Source: Nitrospirae bacterium GWC2_56_14 (GTDB lineage: Bacteria; Nitrospirota; UBA9217). From it: a DNA stretch of 11,226 nucleotides. The number at the start of each line of letters is the position of its first letter. Position 1 is the first letter of the stretch. Under the pieces are notes generated by a model, which saw only the letters and a list, made by a program, of their open reading frames with translations, did not search any database and was not told where the DNA came from. Shown one piece after another: positions 1 through 5,491 of this stretch. The stretch spans positions 5,508 to 16,733 of the forward strand of contig MHDY01000014.1 in NCBI GenBank assembly GCA_001803705.1. The letters run 5' to 3'. The position numbers were made by a program, and so were the translations under genes.

Positions 1-54
1 CCAAAAGCTCCTGCAGCAAATTCTACGAAGTGAGGACGGAAGTGCAAGATTATT

Positions 55-170
55 TCTCGCAAAGCTCGCAAAGAACGCAAAGGGAACCTTGGGTCAGGAT
101 CATTTTGGTTTAAAACCAAAGAAAGCCCTTGTTTAGGATTTTCTTAGCGTCCTTTGCGAGCTTTGCGAGA
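55..170. repeat. Perfect 19-bp inverted repeat made of 9-mers, 78-nt loop
   Basis: The left arm (55-73) and right arm (152-170) are exact reverse complements over 19 bp. The left arm is tandem: CTCGCAAAG at 56-64, the same at 65-73, then the variant AACGCAAAG at 74-82. The right arm carries the complementary unit CTTTGCGAG twice (152-169). The loop contains a second small palindrome at 104-120, TTTGGTTT-A-AAACCAAA. The structure could fold as a cruciform, as a hairpin in RNA, or be a non-autonomous repeat element. No strong T-run follows either arm, so it is not a clear intrinsic terminator. It lies 57 nt before the receiver-PilZ start codon. Confidence 0.85.
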
Positions 171-211
171 GATGCCTTTTAGTTCCGGTTTGTTGCACCA
201 TGAAATGTTTC

Positions 212-221
212 AAGGAGGGGG
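212..221 (+). promoter_or_regulatory. Strong Shine-Dalgarno that fixes the start at GTG 227
   Basis: AAGGAGGGGG lies 5 nt upstream of a GTG at 227-229. An in-frame ATG at 200 precedes this motif and has no purine-rich site of its own; starting there would bury the ribosome binding site inside the coding region. The GTG is therefore the preferred start of the receiver-PilZ gene. Confidence 0.85.
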
Positions 222-226
222 TTTCC

Positions 227-949
227 GTGACTGAAAAAAAGAACATCCTGATCATCTGTCAGTCTGCTGCAGGGCAGATGTACCTGGGCGTACTGCTGGG
301 GCGGTTCTGGTATACACCGCTTCTGACAAGAACGACCGAGGAAGGCATCCGCCTGGTCCAGGGAAAGAACTGCTCCCTCATTGTGCTTGACGGCGATCTG
401 CCCGACCAGGCGCGGAAAATGGCGATCTCGCTCCTCCGGTCCCACGCCGCAGTGCGGGACCTGCCGCTGATCGTGCTGACCACGGCTGAGAACGCGGCCG
501 AGAACAAGGCCCTGTTCGCAGACAGCAGCTCAGCTGTCGTCACCAAACCGATCGATCTGACAATGCTGTACGGGACGATATCCCGGCTCATCGGGCAGCA
601 GCGCAACACCCCCCGTATTCCCGTCAAATTCCGTGTTGTTGTCGAAGAAGGGACCCCTGCAAAGGAGCTCTTCTGCACCAACCTGTCGGAGGGAGGCCTC
701 TACCTCCGCACCCATGAACCGCTGCCAGAGAAGACCCTGCTCCACCTGAGCTTTGCCCTCCCCCGCAGCACCGGCACCGTATCGGTGGCTTGCGAAGTGG
801 TTCGCACGGCATTGCTCGGCACGGAACTGGCAGCGGAGCCCGGCATGGGGCTCCGCTTTATAAACCTGCCAGACGAAGTCCTGCTGCAGCTCAGGAATTT
901 CGTCCAATGGGAGATGATCGGCGATCTTGAGTGGGAAGCGACGATCTGA
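227..949 (+). CDS. Atypical receiver (REC-like) plus PilZ domain protein, likely c-di-GMP responsive
   Basis: A 240-residue cytosolic protein with no signal peptide or membrane segment. Residues about 6-123 look like a response-regulator receiver: the beta-3 strand LIVLDGD offers Asp55 as phospho-acceptor, Thr85/Thr86 follow beta-4, and Lys107 sits in VVTKP after beta-5. The acidic pair normally found after beta-1 is missing (ILIICQSAAG), so Mg-dependent phosphorylation may be lost or altered. Residues about 124-235 form a PilZ domain with both c-di-GMP motifs: R126-N-T-P-R130 (RxxxR) and N152-L-S-E-G-G157 (NxSxxG). By family knowledge such proteins act as c-di-GMP effectors in motility, adhesion or polysaccharide output; the target here is unknown. 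It is the only plus-strand gene, and its TGA directly abuts the stop codon of the convergent neighbour. The domain call is firm; the role is inferred. Confidence 0.85.
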   Translation: MTEKKNILIICQSAAGQMYLGVLLGRFWYTPLLTRTTEEGIRLVQGKNCSLIVLDGDLPDQARKMAISLLRSHAAVRDLPLIVLTTAENAAENKALFADSSSAVVTKPIDLTMLYGTISRLIGQQRNTPRIPVKFRVVVEEGTPAKELFCTNLSEGGLYLRTHEPLPEKTLLHLSFALPRSTGTVSVACEVVRTALLGTELAAEPGMGLRFINLPDEVLLQLRNFVQWEMIGDLEWEATI

Positions 950-1645
950 TCAGCTTGCTGCCAAGGCCTTATCATTCAGGACCACTTTGCCCTTGCTCTC
1001 CAGGCCGCGGACGAACGCTTCACGCGCCTCGCTCCGTTTTTTCTGCAGCTGGACCTTCCGGAAATTCTCCTTGTTCTTCTCGAAGTCGCCGGCCTTTGCC
1101 TTGGGGTTCGATGCTGCATATGCCGCCGCAAGCTCCGCGTCGGGAACGTCCACGCTGTCCTCGATCAGGCTCTCCAGCTTCTTCCGCAGCATGAACTCCC
1201 GCTGCTCTGTTTCGAACACCGCCGGGGTCATGTTCTCCCGCTGCAGATAGTATTCATAGGTCTTCTGGTCGAATTTACCCTGCGGGCTGAAAGCAGAGAT
1301 CTTCAGGATAGCTTCCCGGAGCTCGTCGTCGCTGATCCTGAGGCCCATGCGGCCCGCCTCCTGCACGAGGAGCCTGTTCTGCACCAGCTCGCGAAGCGCC
1401 TGTGTCCTGAGCGTCTTGGTCATGTTCTCGTTGAACTGATCCTTGAAGATCTGCTTGTACGTATCATACAGGTTCCGGTACACGCGGTTCAGGTCTTCAC
1501 CGGAGATAATGTCCCCGTTCACGTTCGCCACCATGTTGCCGGACACATCGGTCGGATAGATCCCGAAAAAGAGGAACGTAACCGTGATCAGGATGATGAT
1601 GGCCCACATGATCCAACTCATATGTTTGTGTATCTGTATCAGCAT
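950..1645 (-). CDS. SurA N-terminal/PpiD-like membrane-anchored chaperone without PPIase domain
   Basis: A 231-residue protein. A short basic N-terminus is followed by one hydrophobic segment (about residues 11-29, WIMWAIIILITV then FLFFG), which should anchor it in the inner membrane with the rest in the periplasm, as in PpiD. Residues about 38-170 match the SurA/PpiD N-terminal helical chaperone domain (VNGDIISGEDLNRVYRN, then the LRTQALRELVQNRLLVQEA helix). The C-terminus is a helical, basic stretch (KVQLQKKRSEAREAF). PpiD proteins are usually about 620 residues with a parvulin PPIase domain; here that domain is absent and the sequence runs straight into what looks like the closing helix of the fold. 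It is likely a holdase for exported proteins. The ATG at 1645 has the site AGGGGGA 6 nt upstream. It is the last gene of the minus-strand series, 54 nt after gatB. Confidence 0.8.
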   Translation of the reverse strand: MLIQIHKHMSWIMWAIIILITVTFLFFGIYPTDVSGNMVANVNGDIISGEDLNRVYRNLYDTYKQIFKDQFNENMTKTLRTQALRELVQNRLLVQEAGRMGLRISDDELREAILKISAFSPQGKFDQKTYEYYLQRENMTPAVFETEQREFMLRKKLESLIEDSVDVPDAELAAAYAASNPKAKAGDFEKNKENFRKVQLQKKRSEAREAFVRGLESKGKVVLNDKALAAS

Positions 1646-1699
1646 TGCTTATCCCCCTACCGATCGATTGAATTTTTGCTTCGTAGTGCTCTGAGACTG

Positions 1700-3130
1700 T
1701 TATTCGCTTAACTTCTTTTTCAAAAGCTGGTTTACCACATCCGGGTTCGCCTTGCCTTTGCTCGCTTTCATCACCTGGCCCACGAAAAAGCCGAACAGCT
1801 TGTCCTTGCCGGCCTTGTAGTCGGCAGCCTGACCGGGATTCGCCTTGATCACGTCGTCGATGATCGTTTCAATGGCTCCCGTATCCGACACCTGCACCAG
1901 CCCCTGCTCCTGGACCACGGTCTCGGCGTCCTTCCCGTTCTTGTACATCTCCTCGAACACGGTCTTGGCGATCTTGATGCTGATAACGCCGGCATCGATC
2001 ATCTTGATCAATCCTGCAAGGCGGTCCGGCTTGATCGGGCTGTCGTCGATCTCCTTGCCGTCGGCATTGATCAGCCGCATCAGTTCGCCCATCATCCAGT
2101 TCGATACGTTTTTGGGCTGGTTCGAGAGCCTGGTCGCCTCTTCAAAGTAATTTGCCATGGCCCGGCTCTGGGTGAGCATATCGGCGTCATATTCGGGAAG
2201 TCCGTAGTCCCTGGCGAACCGTTCACGCTTCGCATCGGGCAGTTCGGGAATGGATCTTCTGATCTCCTCGATCGCTTCAGCGGAGATCTTGATCGGCACC
2301 AGGTCCGGTTCCGGGAAATACCGGTAATCGTGCGCCTCTTCCTTGCTCCGCATGGAGAAGGTAACGCCCTTGTTGGAATCAAAAAGCCGCGTCTCCTGAA
2401 CGACCCGTCCGCCTTCGTCAAGGACCTGCGCCTGCCGCTTGATCTCATACTCGATCGCTTTTTGAACGAACTTAAAGGAGTTCACGTTCTTGATCTCGGC
2501 CCGGGTGCCGAACTCTGTGGCTCCGACAGGACGGATCGAGACATTGGCGTCGCACCGGAAATTGCCCTTTTCCATGTCCGCGTCCGACACCTCGATGTAG
2601 CGCAGGATGGAGCGGAGCTTCTTCAGATACTCCGACGCCTCTTCGGCGGTCCGGATATCGGGTTCGGACACGATCTCCATGAGCGGCGTCCCCGCCCGGT
2701 TCAGGTCCACCAGGCTGGCGTTCCCGGCCGACTGGTGCAGGTTCTTGCCGGCGTCCTCTTCGAGATGGATGCGGGTGATGCCGATGCGCTTTACGTTCCC
2801 GTCGATCACGATCTCCACATGTCCGCCCTCGATGATCGGCAGCTCGTACTGCGAGATCTGGTAGCCCTTCGGCAGATCGGGATAGAAATAGTTCTTGCGC
2901 GCGAACCGGCTGGAGGGGCTGACCTTCCCGTGCGTGGAGAGGCCGGTCTTGACAATGTACTCCACGGCTTTCCGGTTCAGGACCGGCAGCACGCCGGGCA
3001 TGCCGATGCAGACCGGACAGGTCCTGGTATTGGCATCCTCGCCGAACTTCGTCTCGCAGCCGCAGAAGATCTTGGTCTTCGTCTGGAGCTGGGCATGCAC
3101 TTCAAGCCCTATCACTGCTTCATATTTCAT
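1700..3130 (-). CDS. gatB: Asp-tRNA(Asn)/Glu-tRNA(Gln) amidotransferase subunit B
   Basis: A 476-residue protein, the usual full length. GatB carries the kinase/transamidase site of GatCAB: it activates the carboxylate of Asp or Glu on misacylated tRNA with ATP and transfers ammonia from GatA. The start IGLEVHAQL is the family hallmark, followed by a zinc-type cluster Cys23-x-Cys25 and Cys38-x-x-Cys41, then FYPDLPKGYQISQY and the HLEEDAGK and DLNRAGTPLMEIVSEPD motifs. The C-terminal third (about 300-476) is the helical domain plus the YqeY-like tail that holds the tRNA, ending NPDVVNQLLKKKLSE. The start is supported by AGAGGT about 8 nt upstream of the ATG. It lies 54 nt after gatA, with a heptamer array in between. 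The call is secure; which tRNA it serves in vivo cannot be told from this window. Confidence 0.98.
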   Translation of the reverse strand: MKYEAVIGLEVHAQLQTKTKIFCGCETKFGEDANTRTCPVCIGMPGVLPVLNRKAVEYIVKTGLSTHGKVSPSSRFARKNYFYPDLPKGYQISQYELPIIEGGHVEIVIDGNVKRIGITRIHLEEDAGKNLHQSAGNASLVDLNRAGTPLMEIVSEPDIRTAEEASEYLKKLRSILRYIEVSDADMEKGNFRCDANVSIRPVGATEFGTRAEIKNVNSFKFVQKAIEYEIKRQAQVLDEGGRVVQETRLFDSNKGVTFSMRSKEEAHDYRYFPEPDLVPIKISAEAIEEIRRSIPELPDAKRERFARDYGLPEYDADMLTQSRAMANYFEEATRLSNQPKNVSNWMMGELMRLINADGKEIDDSPIKPDRLAGLIKMIDAGVISIKIAKTVFEEMYKNGKDAETVVQEQGLVQVSDTGAIETIIDDVIKANPGQAADYKAGKDKLFGFFVGQVMKASKGKANPDVVNQLLKKKLSE

Positions 3131-3155
3131 ACTATTTTACCTCTTCGTCGTATTC

Positions 3156-3184
3156 AATCCGCAATCCGCAATCCGAAATCCGCA
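3156..3184 (-). repeat. Heptamer array in the gatA-gatB spacer (AATCCGM family)
   Basis: Four tandem 7-bp units on the plus strand (3156-3162, 3163-3169, 3170-3176, 3177-3183): AATCCGC three times and AATCCGA once, third in order. As transcribed the unit reads GCGGATT or TCGGATT. The array touches the gatA stop codon (3185-3187). It leaves about 25 nt before the gatB start, with the gatB ribosome binding site (3139-3144) kept clear of it. Confidence 0.9.
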
Positions 3185-4645
3185 TTAAAGCTTTGGCCTT
3201 TTAGTGTGCCACTCCGTTGCCTGTTCATAAGCGAACGCTGCCCTGAGGATCGCTTCCTCGTCAAAATGGTTTCCGAGCAATTGCAGCCCCACGGGAAGAT
3301 TCTCGCCGGTGAACCCGCAGGGGATCGAGATTCCCGGGATGCCGGCCAGGTTCACGCTGATGGTGAAGATGTCCGACAGATACATCTGGAGCGGATCTGA
3401 GGACTTTTCGCCGATCTTGAACGCAGCCGTGGGCGCAGTTGGCGTGGCAATGACATCGCAAACCTTGAATGCCTCTTCAAAGTCCTTCTTTATCAGCGTG
3501 CGCGCCTGCTGCCCTTTTTTATAGTACGCGTCGTAGTATCCGGCCGAGAGCGCATAGGTGCCGAGCATGATCCGCCGCTTTACCTCGGGGCCGAAACCCT
3601 GGGAGCGCGACTTCATGTACAGGTCGAGCAGGTCCTTGGCGCCTTCAGCGCGGAATCCGTACTTGATGCCGTCATAGCGCGCAAGATTGGAACTTGCCTC
3701 GGACGTGGCAAGGATATAATACGTCGCCACTGCATAGTCCGTATGCGGCAGCGAGACCTCCACCAGCGTCGCTCCAAGCCCCTTGAGCGTCTGCATAGCG
3801 GCTTTCACGGCCTTGTCCACTCCGGGGTCCATGCCCTCGATAAAATATTCTTTGGGCAGGCCGATCTTCATGCCCTGCAGGTCTTTTTTGAGTGCCTTGG
3901 TGAGATCTGGCATGAAAATGTTCGCTGATGTCGAGTCACGGGGATCGTGTCCGGCAATGGCATTCATGATCAGCGCCGTGTCCGTTACATCCTTGGTAAT
4001 GGGACCGATCTGGTCAAGGGACGAAGCAAAGGCCACGAGGCCGAAGCGCGACACCCGGCCGTAGGTCGGTTTGAGCCCCACCACGCCGCAGCAGGCGGCG
4101 GGCTGGCGTATGGACCCGCCTGTATCCGAGCCGAGCGACCCGATGCATTCTCCGGCAGCCACCGCAGCCGCGGACCCGCCGCTCGATCCGCCCGGGATCC
4201 GGCTGAGGTCCCAGGGGTTCTTCGTGGCAAAGAAGCCGGAATTCTCCGTGGACGAACCCATGGCGAACTCATCCATGTTCGGTTTGCCGCAGATCACCGC
4301 GCCGGCCTGCTTCAGCCGCGAAACCACCGTGGCATCGTAGGGGGGTATGAAGTTCTTCAGGATCTTCGAAGCGCAGGTCGTGGCGATCCCCTCGGTGCAC
4401 ATGTTGTCCTTGATCGCCAGCGGTATGCCGAGGAGCGGCGAAGCATGGTCTCCGGCCTTCCGCCGCTTGTCCGCATCCTTCGCCTGCTGCCGGGCCGCAT
4501 CAGCCGTGACCGTGATATAGGCTTTGACCTTGTCGTCCACGGCAGCGATCCTGGCAAGGACCGATTCAGTGATGGCCTCGGACGTGGTCTCGCCCTTTGT
4601 CAGCATATCGTGCAGATCGTGAATTGTCCGTTCGAATAACTCCAT
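3185..4645 (-). CDS. gatA: Asp-tRNA(Asn)/Glu-tRNA(Gln) amidotransferase subunit A
   Basis: A 486-residue amidase-signature enzyme that hydrolyses glutamine and supplies ammonia to GatB. The Lys-cisSer-Ser triad is visible as Lys79 (in GIPLAIKDN), Ser154 (in PGGSSGGSAAA) and Ser178 (in SDTGGSIRQPA), the same numbering as in characterised bacterial GatA proteins. The C-terminal part includes the GIPGISIPCGF and LPVGLQLLG motifs. Translation is probably coupled to panD: the stop of panD and the ATG of gatA are separated by 2 nt, and the Shine-Dalgarno AAGGAG lies inside the last codons of panD. The stop codon touches a heptamer array. All family motifs and the length are normal. Confidence 0.98.
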   Translation of the reverse strand: MELFERTIHDLHDMLTKGETTSEAITESVLARIAAVDDKVKAYITVTADAARQQAKDADKRRKAGDHASPLLGIPLAIKDNMCTEGIATTCASKILKNFIPPYDATVVSRLKQAGAVICGKPNMDEFAMGSSTENSGFFATKNPWDLSRIPGGSSGGSAAAVAAGECIGSLGSDTGGSIRQPAACCGVVGLKPTYGRVSRFGLVAFASSLDQIGPITKDVTDTALIMNAIAGHDPRDSTSANIFMPDLTKALKKDLQGMKIGLPKEYFIEGMDPGVDKAVKAAMQTLKGLGATLVEVSLPHTDYAVATYYILATSEASSNLARYDGIKYGFRAEGAKDLLDLYMKSRSQGFGPEVKRRIMLGTYALSAGYYDAYYKKGQQARTLIKKDFEEAFKVCDVIATPTAPTAAFKIGEKSSDPLQMYLSDIFTISVNLAGIPGISIPCGFTGENLPVGLQLLGNHFDEEAILRAAFAYEQATEWHTKRPKL

Positions 4646-4647
4646 CC

Positions 4648-5019
4648 CTACTCCTTTATGGCGTGGCCTATGGTAACGATCTTGTTGCGGTCGTCAACCA
4701 GAACGATATTGGGTTTGAAGGTTTTCAGCTCCTGTTCATTATAATACTCGTAGCAGAAAACGATGATCTTGTCGCCCTTGGCCCCTTTGCGGGCCGTGGG
4801 TCCGTTCAGGCACATGTCCCCGGAACCGCGTTTTCCCGGGATAATGTAGGTCTCGAAGCGCTCGCCGTTGTTCAGGTTCGATACGCGCACCTGTTCATAG
4901 GGAAGCATATCAGCAGCCTCCAGGAGAAGCGGGTCGACGGTCAGACTTCCTTCGTATTCAAGGTTTGCGTCCATGACGGTCGCCCGGTGGATCTTTGATC
5001 GCAGCATCAATCTAAACAT
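4648..5019 (-). CDS. panD: Aspartate 1-decarboxylase proenzyme
   Basis: A 123-residue protein that makes beta-alanine from L-aspartate for pantothenate and coenzyme A. It is a pyruvoyl enzyme made as a proenzyme that cleaves itself between Gly24 and Ser25; the processing site YEGS (22-25) is present. Other known active-site residues are in register: Lys9, His11, Arg54, Thr57, Tyr58 and Asn72 (in CLNGPTA). Length is normal for the family. The ATG at 5019 has GAGGAG just upstream. Its place is odd: it lies between gatC and gatA, so it interrupts the gatCAB order, and its last codons provide the gatA ribosome binding site. A shared aspartate theme with GatCAB (Asp-tRNA) is possible but is only an inference. 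Confidence 0.97.
   Translation of the reverse strand: MFRLMLRSKIHRATVMDANLEYEGSLTVDPLLLEAADMLPYEQVRVSNLNNGERFETYIIPGKRGSGDMCLNGPTARKGAKGDKIIVFCYEYYNEQELKTFKPNIVLVDDRNKIVTIGHAIKE
4651..4656 (-). promoter_or_regulatory. gatA Shine-Dalgarno inside the 3' end of panD
   Basis: AAGGAG, read on the minus strand, lies 5 nt upstream of the gatA ATG (4645) and overlaps the last two sense codons of panD, just before its TAG at 4648-4650. A ribosome ending panD would sit on the gatA initiation site, which points to translational coupling. Confidence 0.85.
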
Positions 5020-5161
5020 GTTCTCCTCTTTTTCTAGTATGGTTTCGCATTATTTTTGTCATAAACCCCCTCCCCTTCATGGCCGATGAAGCGGGCCACG
5101 CTGAGGAGAGGGCTGGGGTGAGGATGGGTTTTCATTCCGCAATCCGAAATCCGCAATCGCA
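5020..5161 (-). repeat. panD-gatC spacer: G/C-rich imperfect inverted repeat plus heptamer array
   Basis: This 142-bp spacer is the longest in the minus-strand series. A C-rich arm at 5066-5075 can pair imperfectly (8 of 10) with the G-rich 5103-5112. Inside them is a perfect 6-bp hairpin, CTTCAT (5075-5080) with ATGAAG (5086-5091) around a 5-nt loop. Next to the gatC stop is an array of three heptamers, ATTCCGC, AATCCGA and AATCCGC (5134-5154), with a decayed fourth to 5161. The panD ribosome binding site GAGGAG is at about 5023-5028. No U-run of terminator type follows the hairpin in the direction of transcription, so readthrough is expected. Confidence 0.75.
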
Positions 5162-5449
5162 TTACTCAATTATGAGCGGCACTCTGAAATGCCCCGCCGT
5201 CTTGTCCGGCGCATTGGCCAGGGCCTGCTCCTGGGAAAGGCTCTCGTGAGGCAGATCGTCACGCATGACGTTGCTGATATCGAGCACATGCGCCGTGGGT
5301 TCCACACCCGTGGTCGTAAGCTCGTTCAACTTTTCCACATAGGTGAGAATGCCGGAGAGCTGCTCCGTCAACCGGTCCTTTTCCTGCTCCGACAGCTCCA
5401 GCCGCGCGAGCCTGGCTACGTGTTCGACTTCCTGTTTTGTGATATTCAT
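5162..5449 (-). CDS. gatC: Asp-tRNA(Asn)/Glu-tRNA(Gln) amidotransferase subunit C
   Basis: A 95-residue protein, normal for GatC. It wraps around the GatA-GatB interface and stabilises the complex; it has no catalytic site. The family pattern is clear: an N-terminal helix starting ITKQEVEHVARLARLEL, a second helix including LSGILTYVEKLNEL, then VEPTAHVLD, the MRDD motif, and the closing PDKTAGHFRVPLIIE. The start ATG at 5449 is preceded by AGGAG with a 6-nt spacer, and that AGGAG belongs to a tandem heptamer array. It lies 42 nt after pcrA and is separated from gatA by panD. Confidence 0.96.
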   Translation of the reverse strand: MNITKQEVEHVARLARLELSEQEKDRLTEQLSGILTYVEKLNELTTTGVEPTAHVLDISNVMRDDLPHESLSQEQALANAPDKTAGHFRVPLIIE

Positions 5450-5455
5450 TTCGAA

Positions 5456-5460
5456 CTCCT
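5456..5460 (-). promoter_or_regulatory. gatC Shine-Dalgarno supplied by a repeat unit
   Basis: AGGAG on the minus strand, 6 nt from the gatC ATG at 5449, is the only well-placed ribosome binding site for gatC. It is the core of the last heptamer of the array at 5456-5490. Confidence 0.8.
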
Positions 5461-5490
5461 GTCTCCTGACTACTGACTCCTGGCTCCTGA
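5456..5490 (-). repeat. Heptamer array made of Shine-Dalgarno-like units upstream of gatC
   Basis: Five tandem 7-bp units fill the pcrA-gatC spacer. On the plus strand they follow CTCCTGA with variants (5456-5462, 5463-5469, 5470-5476, 5477-5483, 5484-5490). On the transcribed strand the unit is TCAGGAG, and four of five copies contain intact AGGAG. The array begins 1 nt after the pcrA stop codon (5492-5494) and ends 6 nt before the gatC ATG. Confidence 0.92.
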
Positions 5491-5491
5491 T

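Larger units (their letters stand above)
1..226. other. Non-coding lead region with repeats, no supported gene
   Basis: No gene is supported here. Short reading frames run in from the left edge on the plus strand, one ending at a TGA at 31-33. One of them could be the tail of an upstream gene, but none has a recognisable sequence. Positions 55-170 are a large inverted repeat, listed separately. The last 15 bases before the GTG at 227 hold the ribosome binding site of the receiver-PilZ gene. I see no convincing -35/-10 pair. Confidence 0.6.

Noticed and set aside
200..226. ATG at 200 as start of the receiver-PilZ gene
   Set aside because: It lies upstream of a strong AAGGAGGGGG that is ideally placed for the GTG at 227, and has no SD of its own.
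2330..3400. Long plus-strand open frames opposite gatB, gatA, pcrA, glmS and glmU (for example 356 and 443 codons)
   Set aside because: They lie antisense to clearly conserved genes, show low-complexity composition typical of GC-rich shadow frames, and have no recognisable domains.
5034..5062. Promoter for panD: ATGACA (minus strand, 5057-5062) 17 bp from TACTAG (5034-5039)
   Set aside because: The -10 matches only 3 of 6, and the implied start would fall within the panD ribosome binding site, leaving an unusably short leader.
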